A DNA stretch of 64,000 bases, taken from assembly GCA_012845835.1 (NCBI GenBank), contig JABAKD010000028.1:1743501-1807500 (forward strand). Reading direction: 5' to 3'. The notes beneath the pieces are model-generated. The model was not told the origin of the DNA. It saw only the letters and a list, made by a program, of their open reading frames with translations, and searched no databases. This DNA is from Undaria pinnatifida (Eukaryota; Sar; Phaeophyceae; Laminariales; Alariaceae). Within the stretch, counting starts at the first letter, position 1, and every line of letters begins with the position of its first letter. This document shows positions 51,401 to 59,769 of this stretch, in pieces. A program made the translations under genes and the position numbers.

Positions 51401-54079
51401 GGTGGCTATCGTAACACGCGTTGAAAGGATAACGTACATGGTCAATTAAGCGCTAATATTATGTTGCCGTGTTAGCTACATCAGTCAATTAAACGTTAAC
51501 ATTATGTCAGCGTGTTAGCGACAGCAGTCTGTAGCGAGTAGCGTTATGTTAGGGTGTCAGCGGAGTTCTTACTTGCTACCGTAACACAGTTTAGACGGAC
51601 AACGTACATGCCGAATTAAACGCCCACCTAACACTGCTGTTAGTGTGTTAGTGGAAGTCCTAGTGGCTATCGTAACACGCGTTGAAGTGACAACGTACAT
51701 GGTCAATTAAACGTTAACTTTATGTTACCGTGCTAGCGACAGCGGTCAGTTAAACATCATGTTAGCGTGTTAGCGACAGCAGTCCGTAACGAGTAACGTT
51801 ATGTTACGACGCCAGCGGAATTTTTGCCTGCTACCGTAACACGATTTAGACGGATAACGTACATGCCGAACAAAACGCTTGCATAACACCATGCTAGTGT
51901 GTGAAAGGAATTCCTAGTGGTTATCGTTACACACGTTAGAGGCATATCGTGCATGGGCGATATCACGTTAATTACCATTATGTTACTGTATCAGCAGCAG
52001 TTCGTATCGAGTGACATTATGTTAGGGTGTTGGCGTAAGTCATAGTACCACAACACACGTTAAACAGATAACGTACATAACCGACTAAAAGCTACCATTT
52101 TGTCACCTGTCACCGTGTTAGGTCCTACCCAAACGTAGTTGAAATACACACGTTAATAAATCCATCTCTTATAATAGGGTACCGAACAGAGAACTTTTCG
52201 AAAATGAGATGGAGTTACGGGTCGCAGAATCAAACGGGCACAATCGGATGGACAACCCTGATGGTGAAATCCGAACATAATACAGTTTTGTTTTTTTTAA
52301 CAAAGTTATCGCGAAATATAATCAACAGCGGCGACCGCTCGACTACGTACATACACGCAAGAATTCGCTGCACCAGAGCATCTCAGCGCATGCACAGATG
52401 AGGCTTTGTAGGTGGGACAAGGGAAACCACGCCGTGTGCGCTTCAAACAAGGAGGACTGTCTGCCCCCTTGCTCAAGTCGATCTCGAGCATCAACAACGA
52501 CATGTCGCAGAATGCGGCTGTCCTCGCCCTCGACAAGTACGAGTAGTGTGTGTCTTGCGTTTGGCGAATGCGCAATCGCGACTGCGAGGAGAGTGGCAGG
52601 GCTCTCGTAGTCGTGGCCATTACTATCCGATCCCAGCGGTTCGTGGTGAGGCCCGAGGTGTGTGCCAGTGGATAGCTGGACACAGCAGCAGCACCACGAG
52701 TACGCCTATGATACGTGTTGCTTGCTCTGCAGACTGATGCGCCTGATGCGTGTCTTGCGTCTTGCCGTACTACTGCTGTTTTCGGCACATATATGTGCTG
52801 GTACTACACAGCAGTACTACTGCTGTTTTCGGCACATATATGTGCTGGTACCGCACAGCACTACTGCTTTTTGCGGCACATATGTGCTGCTGATACACAG
52901 TACTACTGCCACTGCTGCTGTTTTCGGCACACAGCCACCGGGATCTCGGCGAAATGCGATAACACGGCTAAATTATCTTACTCCGCGCACCGGGATCTCG
53001 GTTAAATGTATTAACACGGCTACCTGATGTTACTCCGCATGGCCGCTTTACTGCTAACACAGGCAACACGTGTTAGGTCCCGAGAAGGCCGAAAGGGTAA
53101 CGTTAAAACGACCTCGGCCCCAACGGTAACGCAGTGACATAATGTTAGAACGGGATTGGTTGCTATGGTAACACAGTAACAAAACGATAGAATCAAGTAT
53201 TTAATGACAGTAACACCGTAAGATAATGTTACAGGGACGTCGGCGTTTAGACTAACATCCTAACATAGTGTTACGTACCGGCCGGCTAAGACCGTAATGT
53301 TGCTAACGTACGTCAAGTGTAACGTTATTCGACCCGAAGGCAATAGACGGGGGGTCCGGATAACGTAAATGTTAGTAGTGCGGGTCACTATGTTAATAGC
53401 ATGTTGGTGTGTTTTATGTAACACAATGTCAAGTGTTAGTGGTCCTGGCCAACGTATTAACATTATGTTAGGACGTTGTATCTAACGCTCCAATATGAAT
53501 AGCACAATGCTGGGGTGTTACGTCTAACGCTGCGTAGACAGTAACATAATGTTATCACGTTAGCAAAAAATCTACGGACATCGATCTGGGCATGTTGGAG
53601 CGATAACGAATGCCTATGGTAAAAGCCTAACATTATGTTACCGTGTTGGTACAAGGGCGGAGCACCGCGTAACATAATGTTACTGTACCAGAGCTGGACG
53701 AGATCTAACCCTAACATAACGTTATGGCGTGTGCACGTTCGTGGGTTTCTAGTTAACACTATTTTACCGCGTTACCGTGATTGCTCCTGCCGTGCCAACA
53801 CTATGTTAGGACATGGCCAAGCGCCTACGTTAGGCCCCATAACGTAGATAAGCGTTATCCGAGTGTTACGTTATCCGAGGTGTGATATATTGCCCGACAA
53901 ATCACGATCCATACCGTCTAAGATTCTACATTGCGGTTTCGATATGTTGTGCAAAGGCCGTATCTTACTTATTCCACTCGGCAGACTTGTGCGCAAGAGC
54001 CGTTTGTCGAACACATCCTGCCCGGAAAGCATCGTCTAGATCTTGCAAATATCACATATCAGGGGTAAATATATCTGCC

Positions 54080-54152
<73 letters not shown>

Positions 54153-56720
54153 ATTTGTTGTTGTTGTTGTTGCTGCTGCTGCGGTCGTCGTTGTTGTTTC
54201 TGTCCTCCAGGGTGGCCATTACTGACGGTCTGGCGGTTCCTCGTCCCCTGTTGTCCCCCCCCCCCCCCCCCTTTCCCGAAGAGCTGGAGGAAGAAAACGT
54301 AGCCGTGGTATCGCTGTACCCAGGAATCGTGGTAACGGAAAAGATGGACAGCCTCATGAAAACCCCTGATGTTTTTGAAGAGAAGGTGAGAGGAGGAGGG
54401 CGAGAGGGGGGGAGGGAGTGGAGCAAGGGGGGGAAGGGGTGGGGAGAAGGGAGAGAGGGAGGGGTGGAAGGGGGGAGAGAGGAAAGAAAGGAAGGAGGGA
54501 GGGAAAAAAGGACGGAGGGAGGGAGGGAAGGAGAGACAGAGAGAGGAGGTGAGGGAGGGAGGGTCGGAGGCTGGGAGGGAGGGAGGGAGGGAGGGAGGGA
54601 GGGAGGGAGGGAGGGAGGGAGGGAGGGAGGGAGGGAGGGAGGGAGCGAGGGAGGGGCGGAGGGAGGGAGGGACGGAGAGAGGGAGGGACGGACGGTGGGT
54701 AGATGGCTATTACTTCACGACCGGACTTCTGACGATGGGCGTTATTTTACGTCCGAAAAAATGAGCGTTGAAAATGTCTTGACGCCGAAAAAATGAAAGT
54801 TGGACAACTTTTACGACCGAATCTTCTAGCGTTGGACGTTCGTCCACCACCGAAACTTTCTAAAGGTAGACGGCAGTTTCTTCCGGCCGAAAAATCTACG
54901 TAACGTCGGACATTTTTCAAGACCGAAAGTTCCAATGTTGGACGTTTGCTTCACCACAGACGCTGCGTACCTGGTATGGTTCTAAGATCTAAAAAGTGAA
55001 ACGTTTAACAGTTTCGTGGACGGTAGTCTACAACTGAAAATCATATCGATTGCGGCGGGCCCCAGTCTTTGCTGGCCTCGCTAGTCTGGGGCGAACACAC
55101 AAGGCCTGCTACTATAGGGGTAATCATTTTTTGGTTGAAGCGTTTTCTGGACGACGGGGCTCCTTAACCCCTTCAGAGCCCCTAAACCCCTCCCCACACC
55201 AATTCCGAGCAATTTTGTCCCCGAAACGGATGTCCAGTTGTAAAGGCGTTAACCCCAAAACGTGGGAAATTATGCTCTTGCTTTGCACCATGTTCCGGTA
55301 TATACGCAGGGTATGGGAGTGTTCGTCGGGCAGAAGCTTTTTTTGTTCTCCAGATCAGGTTTTCGGGTATCGTGTTGAGGCTCAGAAAATATAGGATGCA
55401 TCTCTACCGTAGGAAACGTTACACAGCGCATGAACAACAGGCGGAGTGGGGTAGCTCATATTAACCCCTCTAGCGCTATAGAGGGGTAACACGTCGAACA
55501 TATCTAATTGACGATTGCAGCATTTTGCAACACCAAGCAGCTGGGGCTGCCGGGGTACATGGGTGGGACAAGGGTCCAAAGAGCAGTGTAGGGAGATGTA
55601 AGACAAGCCCGCAGCATGATTATACTTGTATTGTGTTGCTGGCGTGGGTCGCTGCTGCGTTTACGGGCACCCCTATATGTTATCTGCTACGGTAGTAAGT
55701 GCCTCGTGCTGTTCATTGTCCACCGATCGATGTATTGTTTCGTTGCCCCGTCTCGATATTTTTAACGGCAGACCGGTATTCCGATGTGCTCTCCCATGGA
55801 GACCCCCTTCTTCACGGGCCGTGCGGTCGCGGCTCTCGCCGCGGATGAAGGCATCATGAAGAAGACGGGGAAGGTAGACGGTTTGGGGTGTCGGGGATGG
55901 GTCGGTGTCTGTGCGCTGAGGAGGAGGCTGGGTCCGCGTTTTTGTTTGTTCGCTGTTCTTCTTTTGTCTCTCGCTGTTTTTCTGCGTTCGCTTTTGTTTT
56001 GATGGTGGATGAGAGTCACGAAATATGCAAACTGGCAAAGACTACTTATGGTACGCGCCATGCCTACTCACCGATGAAATGCGTAGGCAGGTGAAGAACA
56101 TGGGCGTGTACCCTGGATCGGAGACCTGTCTTTCCATACCCACCTCCCCCCAACGCTTGTCGTTGAAAGCCCGACGTACTCCGTCCAGGAGTTGTTGTGG
56201 TGCGACGGTCTATGGGCATACGACTACGGCTATGAATGAAACGAGTACGCCTCCCCAACGCGCTTTTCTCCTTCGCTGTATAGTCGCAGTACCTTGTCAG
56301 TGCAGTGCCTTGCCAGGTAACCACACTAAGACGAGACGCTCAACTGGAATATCCCGGGATATGATAGTTTGATACTCTGTAAGACGAGGTCGGTCGAAAC
56401 AAGCGAATATTCACCGCAATACACCAGGACTCCGCGCTAACGGGTACCAGGTGCCGCACTAACACTAACCCCGGGCGACGACTGTGTCTGCTTGTTTTGC
56501 TGGCGACCAGGTGCACGTGGTGGCGGAGTTGGCGAAAGAGTACAGCTTCGACGACGTCGACGGCGGCCGCCCCCCCTCCATCCGAAGCCTCCGGTTCCTC
56601 CTCCCGACTTACCTGTTCCCGAAGGTGTTGCCGCCGAAGGGCGCCAAGGTGGCGGCATCATTCGTGCCTAATTGGCTCCTGCCGATGGATATCATGCGCG
56701 GTGGGAAACCCTCGTCGTGA
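48059..56720 (+). CDS. DHRS1-like short-chain dehydrogenase/reductase, plastid-targeted (8 exons)
   Basis: Exons: 48059-48403, 48737-48832, 49577-49693, 50423-50577, 50967-51031, 54282-54385, 55772-55873, 56511-56720; 397 residues. Residues 1-31 form a secretory signal (hydrophobic 15-29) with predicted cleavage TAEA/FIP. Phe at +1 followed by a Ser/Thr/Arg-rich segment fits the bipartite presequence of complex plastids. The SDR core has TGSSRGIG (80-87, cofactor binding), DVLVNNA (163-169), Ser230 and Tyr243-x3-Lys247 (YGVGK) as the catalytic set, and SLYPGIVVTE (270-279). TVGLRSHY and the PGIV-TE block resemble DHRS1 more than classical fatty-acid or steroid SDRs. Substrate is unknown. Intron 2 is GC-AG. 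The last residues match tandem repeats downstream. Confidence 0.9.
48404..48736. other. Intron 1 of the SDR gene
   Basis: 333 bp with no internal feature recognised. Confidence 0.7.
48737..48832 (+). CDS. SDR gene, exon 2 (GC donor)
   Basis: The acceptor is CTCCTGCAG/GAA. The exon encodes ELGGTLEETAAAIDAAGGKG and CDHADDAQ. The donor reads CAG/gcaaga, a GC-AG intron. No GT nearby keeps the frame to exon 3. Confidence 0.85.
48833..49576. other. Intron 2 of the SDR gene (GC-AG)
   Basis: 744 bp. TTGCGAGCGTGCGCGCTGGAGAATTAAGAATTGTCATGATAGT around 48930-48972 resembles 58090-58132 (GCGTGCGCGCTTGAGAACAT, AATAGTCATGATAGTGT), so part of it is a dispersed repeat. Confidence 0.6.
49577..49693 (+). CDS. 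SDR gene, exon 3 (NNA motif)
   Basis: The acceptor is TCTCTAG/GTC. The exon encodes VKALFERVE and GKLDVLVNNAF. The donor is GGG/gtgagg. Confidence 0.9.
49990..50370 (+). repeat. Minisatellite in intron 3 of the SDR gene
   Basis: About ten units of roughly 30-36 bp built on CTACCGACCGCCCGCCACAA, with variable 3' words (GGATTGC, TGACCATC). Confidence 0.85.
50423..50577 (+). CDS. SDR gene, exon 4 (catalytic Ser)
   Basis: The acceptor is ACCCTCAG/GCA. The exon encodes WDPLMTVGLRSHYMASC and GMIACVSSFGGLTY. It ends in phase 2 (AC/gtaaga). Confidence 0.9.
50578..50755 (+). repeat. Purine-only tract beginning at the exon 4 donor
   Basis: GTAAGAGAGG runs into G runs and GAGAGA/GGAAG words for about 175 bases with very few pyrimidines. 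Confidence 0.85.
50967..51031 (+). CDS. SDR gene, exon 5 (YxxxK)
   Basis: The acceptor is ACGTCAG/A. The exon encodes FNVAYGVGKAGVDRLVKDMA with the active-site Tyr and Lys. It ends in phase 1 (G/gtaagg), followed by a 3.25-kb intron. Confidence 0.92.
51100..52110. repeat. About 255-bp tandem repeat in intron 5
   Basis: Three copies (anchors near 51380, 51640, 51895) of GTGGCTATCGTAACACGCGT and AACGTACATGGTCAATTAA, alternating with CGACAGCAGTC-GTA-CGAGTA words at about 51525, 51780 and 51995. Many units include ACATTATGTTA-like motifs. A perfect TAACATAATGTTA lies at 51285. Confidence 0.8.
52412..52546 (+). pseudogene. Possible captured terminal exon inside intron 5
   Basis: After a GCTTTGTAG acceptor-like site, 44 codons run GKPRRVRFKQGGLSAPLLKS and INNDMSQNAAVLALDKYE to a TAG at 52544-52546. 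The sequence looks like a genuine protein C-terminus, but I do not recognise it. It cannot belong to the SDR, which splices across it. It may be a gene fragment carried in by a transposon or retrocopy. Confidence 0.35.
52771..53035 (+). repeat. Two short tandem repeats
   Basis: GTACTACTGCTGTTTTCGGC with CACATATATGTGCTGGTAC is repeated about four times (52771-52935). Then CACCGGGATCTCGG and AACACGGCTA are repeated twice (52935-53035). Confidence 0.85.
53100..53880. repeat. Cluster of TAACAT(T/A)ATGTTA palindromes
   Basis: Perfect 13-mers at 53458, 53542, 53628 and 53670, with several one- or two-mismatch versions (about 53137, 53220, 53713, 53798). Spacing is irregular, so this is not a simple tandem repeat. 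Confidence 0.75.
54079..54175 (+). repeat. (TTG)n microsatellite
   Basis: About 30 TTG triplets with one TAT interruption, then CTG triplets, lying upstream of the exon 6 acceptor. Confidence 0.95.
54282..54385 (+). CDS. SDR gene, exon 6 (PG motif)
   Basis: The acceptor is TTTCCCGAAG/AG after a poly-C tract. An upstream AG at 54209-54210 would break the frame. The exon encodes VAVVSLYPGIVVTEKMDSLM. The donor is AAG/gtgaga, and a purine tract begins at once. Confidence 0.88.
54386..54705 (+). repeat. (GGGA)n-rich purine tract beginning at the exon 6 donor
   Basis: About 320 bases of nearly pure purine, including a clean GGGA array at about 54570-54645. It starts at the 5' splice site. Open frames through it are artefacts. 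Confidence 0.92.
55050..55450 (+). repeat. Dispersed repeat, copy 1 (second copy 59030-59330)
   Basis: Shared words in order: AGGCCTGCTAC, GACGGGGCTCCTTAACCCC, TTTTAGTTCTCCAAATCAG or TTTTTGTTCTCCAGATCAGG, TTTTCGGG, and CATCTCTACCGTAG or CACCTCTATCGTAG. Confidence 0.75.
55772..55873 (+). CDS. SDR gene, exon 7
   Basis: The acceptor is AACGGCAG/ACC. The exon encodes TPFFTGRAVAALAADEGIM, equivalent to the DHRS1 block before the cofactor-domain end. The donor is AAG/gtagac. Confidence 0.85.
56511..56720 (+). CDS. SDR gene, exon 8 and stop
   Basis: The acceptor is GGCGACCAG/GTG. The exon encodes VHVVAELAKEYSFDDVDGG and a C-terminal stretch ending NWLLPMDIMRGGKPSS, then TGA. The part from about 56628 onward is the first unit of the tandem repeat that follows. 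Confidence 0.88.
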   Translation: MHVVAELAKEYSFDDVDGGRPPSIRSLRFLLPTYLFPKVLPPKGAKVAASFVPNWLLPMDIMRGGKPSS

Positions 56721-57290
56721 TGATCTAGTGAGGCCTTCGACTGCCTGCGGTGAAGGTTCGATTGCGTGAGGGGCCGGTGGCGAAAAATGAGGCGTTTGGG
56801 GCGGGGGGGTTTGACATCCACATGGCGTTCTTTGCTCTGTTTTTGTTGTTTTCTTGCCGAAGGGCGTCGAGGTGCCGGCGACATCCGCGCCTAGTTGTCT
56901 CCTGCTGATGGGTGTTATGCGCGGTGGAAAGCCGCCGTCGTAATGATGCCCCCGGCAGGTGTTTCGTCCCCCTGCGGGACCACAAAATGAGGCGTTTTTG
57001 GCGGGGTTTTAGACATCCACATAATGCTTTTTGCGCTGTTTTTGTCGTTGTCTTGCTATAGGGCGTCGAGGTGTCGGCACCCCCCCGCGCTGGATTGGCT
57101 TCTGCTGATGGATGTCGTGCGCGGTGGGAGGCCGCCGTCGTGATGAAGCCCCGGTGGGGTTTCGACCGCTTGTGGGGGCGCAAAATCAGGTGTTTTGTTG
57201 GGGGGGGGGGGAGTCGACGTCCATACGGCATTTTTTGCTCTGTTCTGTTGCTGTCCGCGATTGGCTGCTGCCGATGGAGCCAAGGCTATG
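56628..57290 (+). repeat. Tandem copies of the SDR last-exon segment
   Basis: Unit starts near 56628 (within exon 8), 56854, 57054 and a partial one at 57248. Shared parts are a pyrimidine/T-rich run, an AG, GGGCGTCGAGGTG, CTCCTGCTGATGG, ATGCGCGGTGG, then AAATGAGGCGTTTT and GACATCCACAT. Copy 2 keeps an open frame ending MRGGKPPS and a stop. Copy 3 is frameshifted. Confidence 0.88.
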
Positions 57291-57322
57291 GTGAGCGGGG
57301 GGCGGGGGGGGTTCTCAGTTTT

Positions 57323-57500
57323 GCATGGCCGTAGTCGTATGACCATAGACCCTCGCATCCCTACTATGTCGGGACGGAGCACGTCGAGTTTTCACCAACC
57401 AGGCAGACATTGCTTGCACCAAGCGCGAAGCGCCGTTGCGTGTTCGGCGAGTCGCATTAATGGTGAACTGCATCCTTCCAAGAACCGCTCGTAAGACGGA
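57323..57500 (+). repeat. Dispersed repeat, copy 2 (see 7555-7735)
   Basis: Matches 7560-7735 over its whole length, including ATGCGGGACG/ATGTCGGGACG, CACCAACCAGGCAGACATTG and CTTGCACCAAGCGCGAAG. Confidence 0.75.
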
Positions 57501-57984
57501 CTTCGGCACCTTGTACCTACTTTCTTGCTTATGGATGACAGCGCCAATGCGTTACTTTGTTTTCTGGTGTGGCCACTCGAGAGACGGCAATGGGTATTAC
57601 TACGTAATTGCCTCGTGGGTGCCTTACCATACTCACACTACGTGATACGATCATTCCCCTTGTACGGAGTTAGGATTCTCCACCTCGCACAAAATGATCT
57701 AACTCGGTAACCATGAAGGTGACCGCCAAAAAAGAAAACAAAGAAAACGGTACCCTGGTTGTCTAGCTCACGCAGTGACTGGCAGGTTTTACAGCGTCGT
57801 TGCCAACCAATCCAACGCCAACCCCATTGTAAATATAATGTTTTACGGCGTCGGTGCCAACCGAGGCCAACTATTATATCTATGGTGAGGGGGGTAAGTG
57901 GGGGAGGGGTACTCATATATTGCTCGCCTTGGCCATTTGACCATTGATCACTGTTAGTTATAGAGCACTATCCACTAGACTACT

Positions 57985-58078
57985 TAGTAACAGCAGTGAC
58001 TCAGTGGTCTACTGTTGGTGGATAGTGCTATTTAACCAACATGCGTGTGTCGTAGGTTCGAATCTCACCGACTTCGTA
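57985..58078 (+). repeat. tRNA-like sequence with A- and B-box words
   Basis: TGACTCAGTGGTCTAC (A-box-like) is followed about 50 bases later by GTAGGTTCGAATCTCACCGA (near-perfect B box). No matching acceptor stem is found, so this looks like a tRNA-derived repeat, not a functional tRNA. A related word, GAGTGGTCTAGCAG, lies near 58265. Confidence 0.45.
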
Positions 58079-58745
58079 TTTATTATTTTTAAGGCGTGCG
58101 CGCTTGAGAACATTATGAATAGTCATGATAGTGTATTCCTATTAATAAACACTTATCCAGTGGTGAGGGGAGGTCCCCGGAGATCCATGCTGGCGAGATC
58201 GGTGCTACAAGCTCCAAAGTTGCATTTTTGTTAGTTATACAGCACTAACACTAGACATATGACTGAGTGGTCTAGCAGTCCTATATAACTAACAATCACG
58301 GTGCCATTCGACACGGCGCATTTACGGCGAGGGGAGGGGGGGGCGTACCCATTTGTTGCTTGCCTTAAGTCGTATGTCCATTGATCATGCATGCCTTTCG
58401 AGATAGCACTTACCATGAGGGGAAAAGCGTACCCACTTGTTGCTTGTCTTAGGCACGTGACCATTGGGCACGCGTTTTTACTTCTCGATCGAGATCATTG
58501 GAACACCGTTCCTACTTCTAATAAATGATACCTCCAACATTTGAGCGCTCATTACTTTTTCTTCCATATATAACACAGAGGGGCTCTTTATTTCCGCGGC
58601 CGAGGGTCACTAGCGCGATTGGCTACTGGCTACACTTTCTCGCGATACAGTGGGAACCCCGATTTAAGAGTGCCCCTGACAAGCCGAAACAAACGCTCTT
58701 CACTACGCATTGCTCTGATCTGTAGTGGGCAATATAAAGCTTTTA

Positions 58746-59006
58746 GTACTGACGGGACATGCCGATTTGACCGCGTACTGACGGGACATGCCGATTTGAC
58801 CGTGTACTGACGGGACATGCCGATTTGACCGCGTACTGACGGGACATGCCGATTTGACCGCGTACTGACGGGACATGCCGATTTGACCGCGTACTGACGG
58901 GACATGCCGATTTGACCGCGTACTGACGGGACATGCCGATTTGACCGCGTACTGACGGGACATGCCGATTTGACCGCGTACTGACGGGACATGTCGATTT
59001 GACCGC
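58746..59006 (+). repeat. 29-bp satellite, nine copies
   Basis: Nine almost identical head-to-tail 29-bp units (GTACTGACGGGACATGCCGA plus TTTGACCGC). The only visible variants are GTGTACTG in one unit and ATGTCGA in the last. Confidence 0.97.
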
Positions 59007-59029
59007 GCTCTTTAAGTGCCGAACGCTCT

Positions 59030-59330
59030 TACCCTGGGCTCTCTTTTAAACGGGGGTACGAGGCCTGCTACGATAGAGATGGCAGTTTTCGTCGAAATTA
59101 TTTCTGAATGACGGGGCTCCTTAACCCCAAATCGTCGGAATTAGGCCATTATTTTGCACGATTATCGTCGTGTACCTCGGCCATGGGATGTTTTATCCGG
59201 TAGCAGTTTTTAGTTCTCCAAATCAGTTTTCGGGAGAGGTCTTAAGCTCCCGAATTGAGGGGTAGTATTAGAAAAAAACGTGGTGCACCTCTATCGTAGC
59301 ACGCGTCGTAACCCACTGCATGCGCTACGC
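59030..59330 (+). repeat. Dispersed repeat, copy 2 (see 55050-55450)
   Basis: A diverged homologue of 55050-55450, in the same orientation. Confidence 0.7.
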
Positions 59331-59429
59331 CAACAAATAGTTTGGAACTCCGTTCTGACTGAGGGTAGGGCCGCTCGCTCGATTTTTGTCGTGGACTAAT
59401 CCATGTAGTGAGCACGGGAGTACCTCCCC

Positions 59430-59760
59430 CTACCGTAGCTTGGGGAATGGATGTCATGCGCGGTGGGAGGCCGGGGAGGTGATGATGCCGTGTGGGGTTT
59501 CGACTGCCTACGGGGCCGTGGATGAGACGTTTTTCGGGTGGGGAACCCATGTTCACACGGCTTTGTTTGCATTTTTTTTTTCTTGGGGGGGGGGGTGACA
59601 TTCACACGTTTTGTTGTGCGTTCTTTTTGTTTTGTACTCCGACGGGTGTCATGTGCGGTGGGAAGCCGCCGTCGTGATGATGCGGTGGAGGTTTCGATTG
59701 CATACGGGCTTCGCTAAGATAGACGTTTCTTTTGGGGGTGGTAAGTTTGGTATAGATGAA
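59430..59760 (+). repeat. Displaced copies of the SDR last-exon segment
   Basis: Two further copies: GGATGTCATGCGCGGTGGGA near 59450 and GTGTCATGTGCGGTGGGAAG near 59645, each followed by GTGATGATGC and a GGTTTCGACTGC-like word. None is open into a plausible protein. Confidence 0.75.
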
Positions 59761-59769
59761 CGGCGTTTT

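Noticed and set aside
52306-52788. 160-codon minus-strand open frame
   Set aside because: No recognisable domain. It is antisense to the exon-like segment at 52412-52546, whose composition explains it.
53882-54796. Long open frame of 304 codons
   Set aside because: It is a read-through of TTG, poly-C and GGGA repeats. Only 54282-54385 is a real exon.
58014-58073. A functional tRNA gene
   Set aside because: The B box is good but no acceptor stem or cloverleaf of correct length can be formed.
58630-58992. Repetitive protein of about 120 residues on the minus strand
   Set aside because: It is a product of the 29-bp satellite being open in several frames, with no other coding signal.
58746-59006. 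CRISPR-like array of 29-bp repeats
   Set aside because: Units are contiguous with no spacers, and the genome is eukaryotic.
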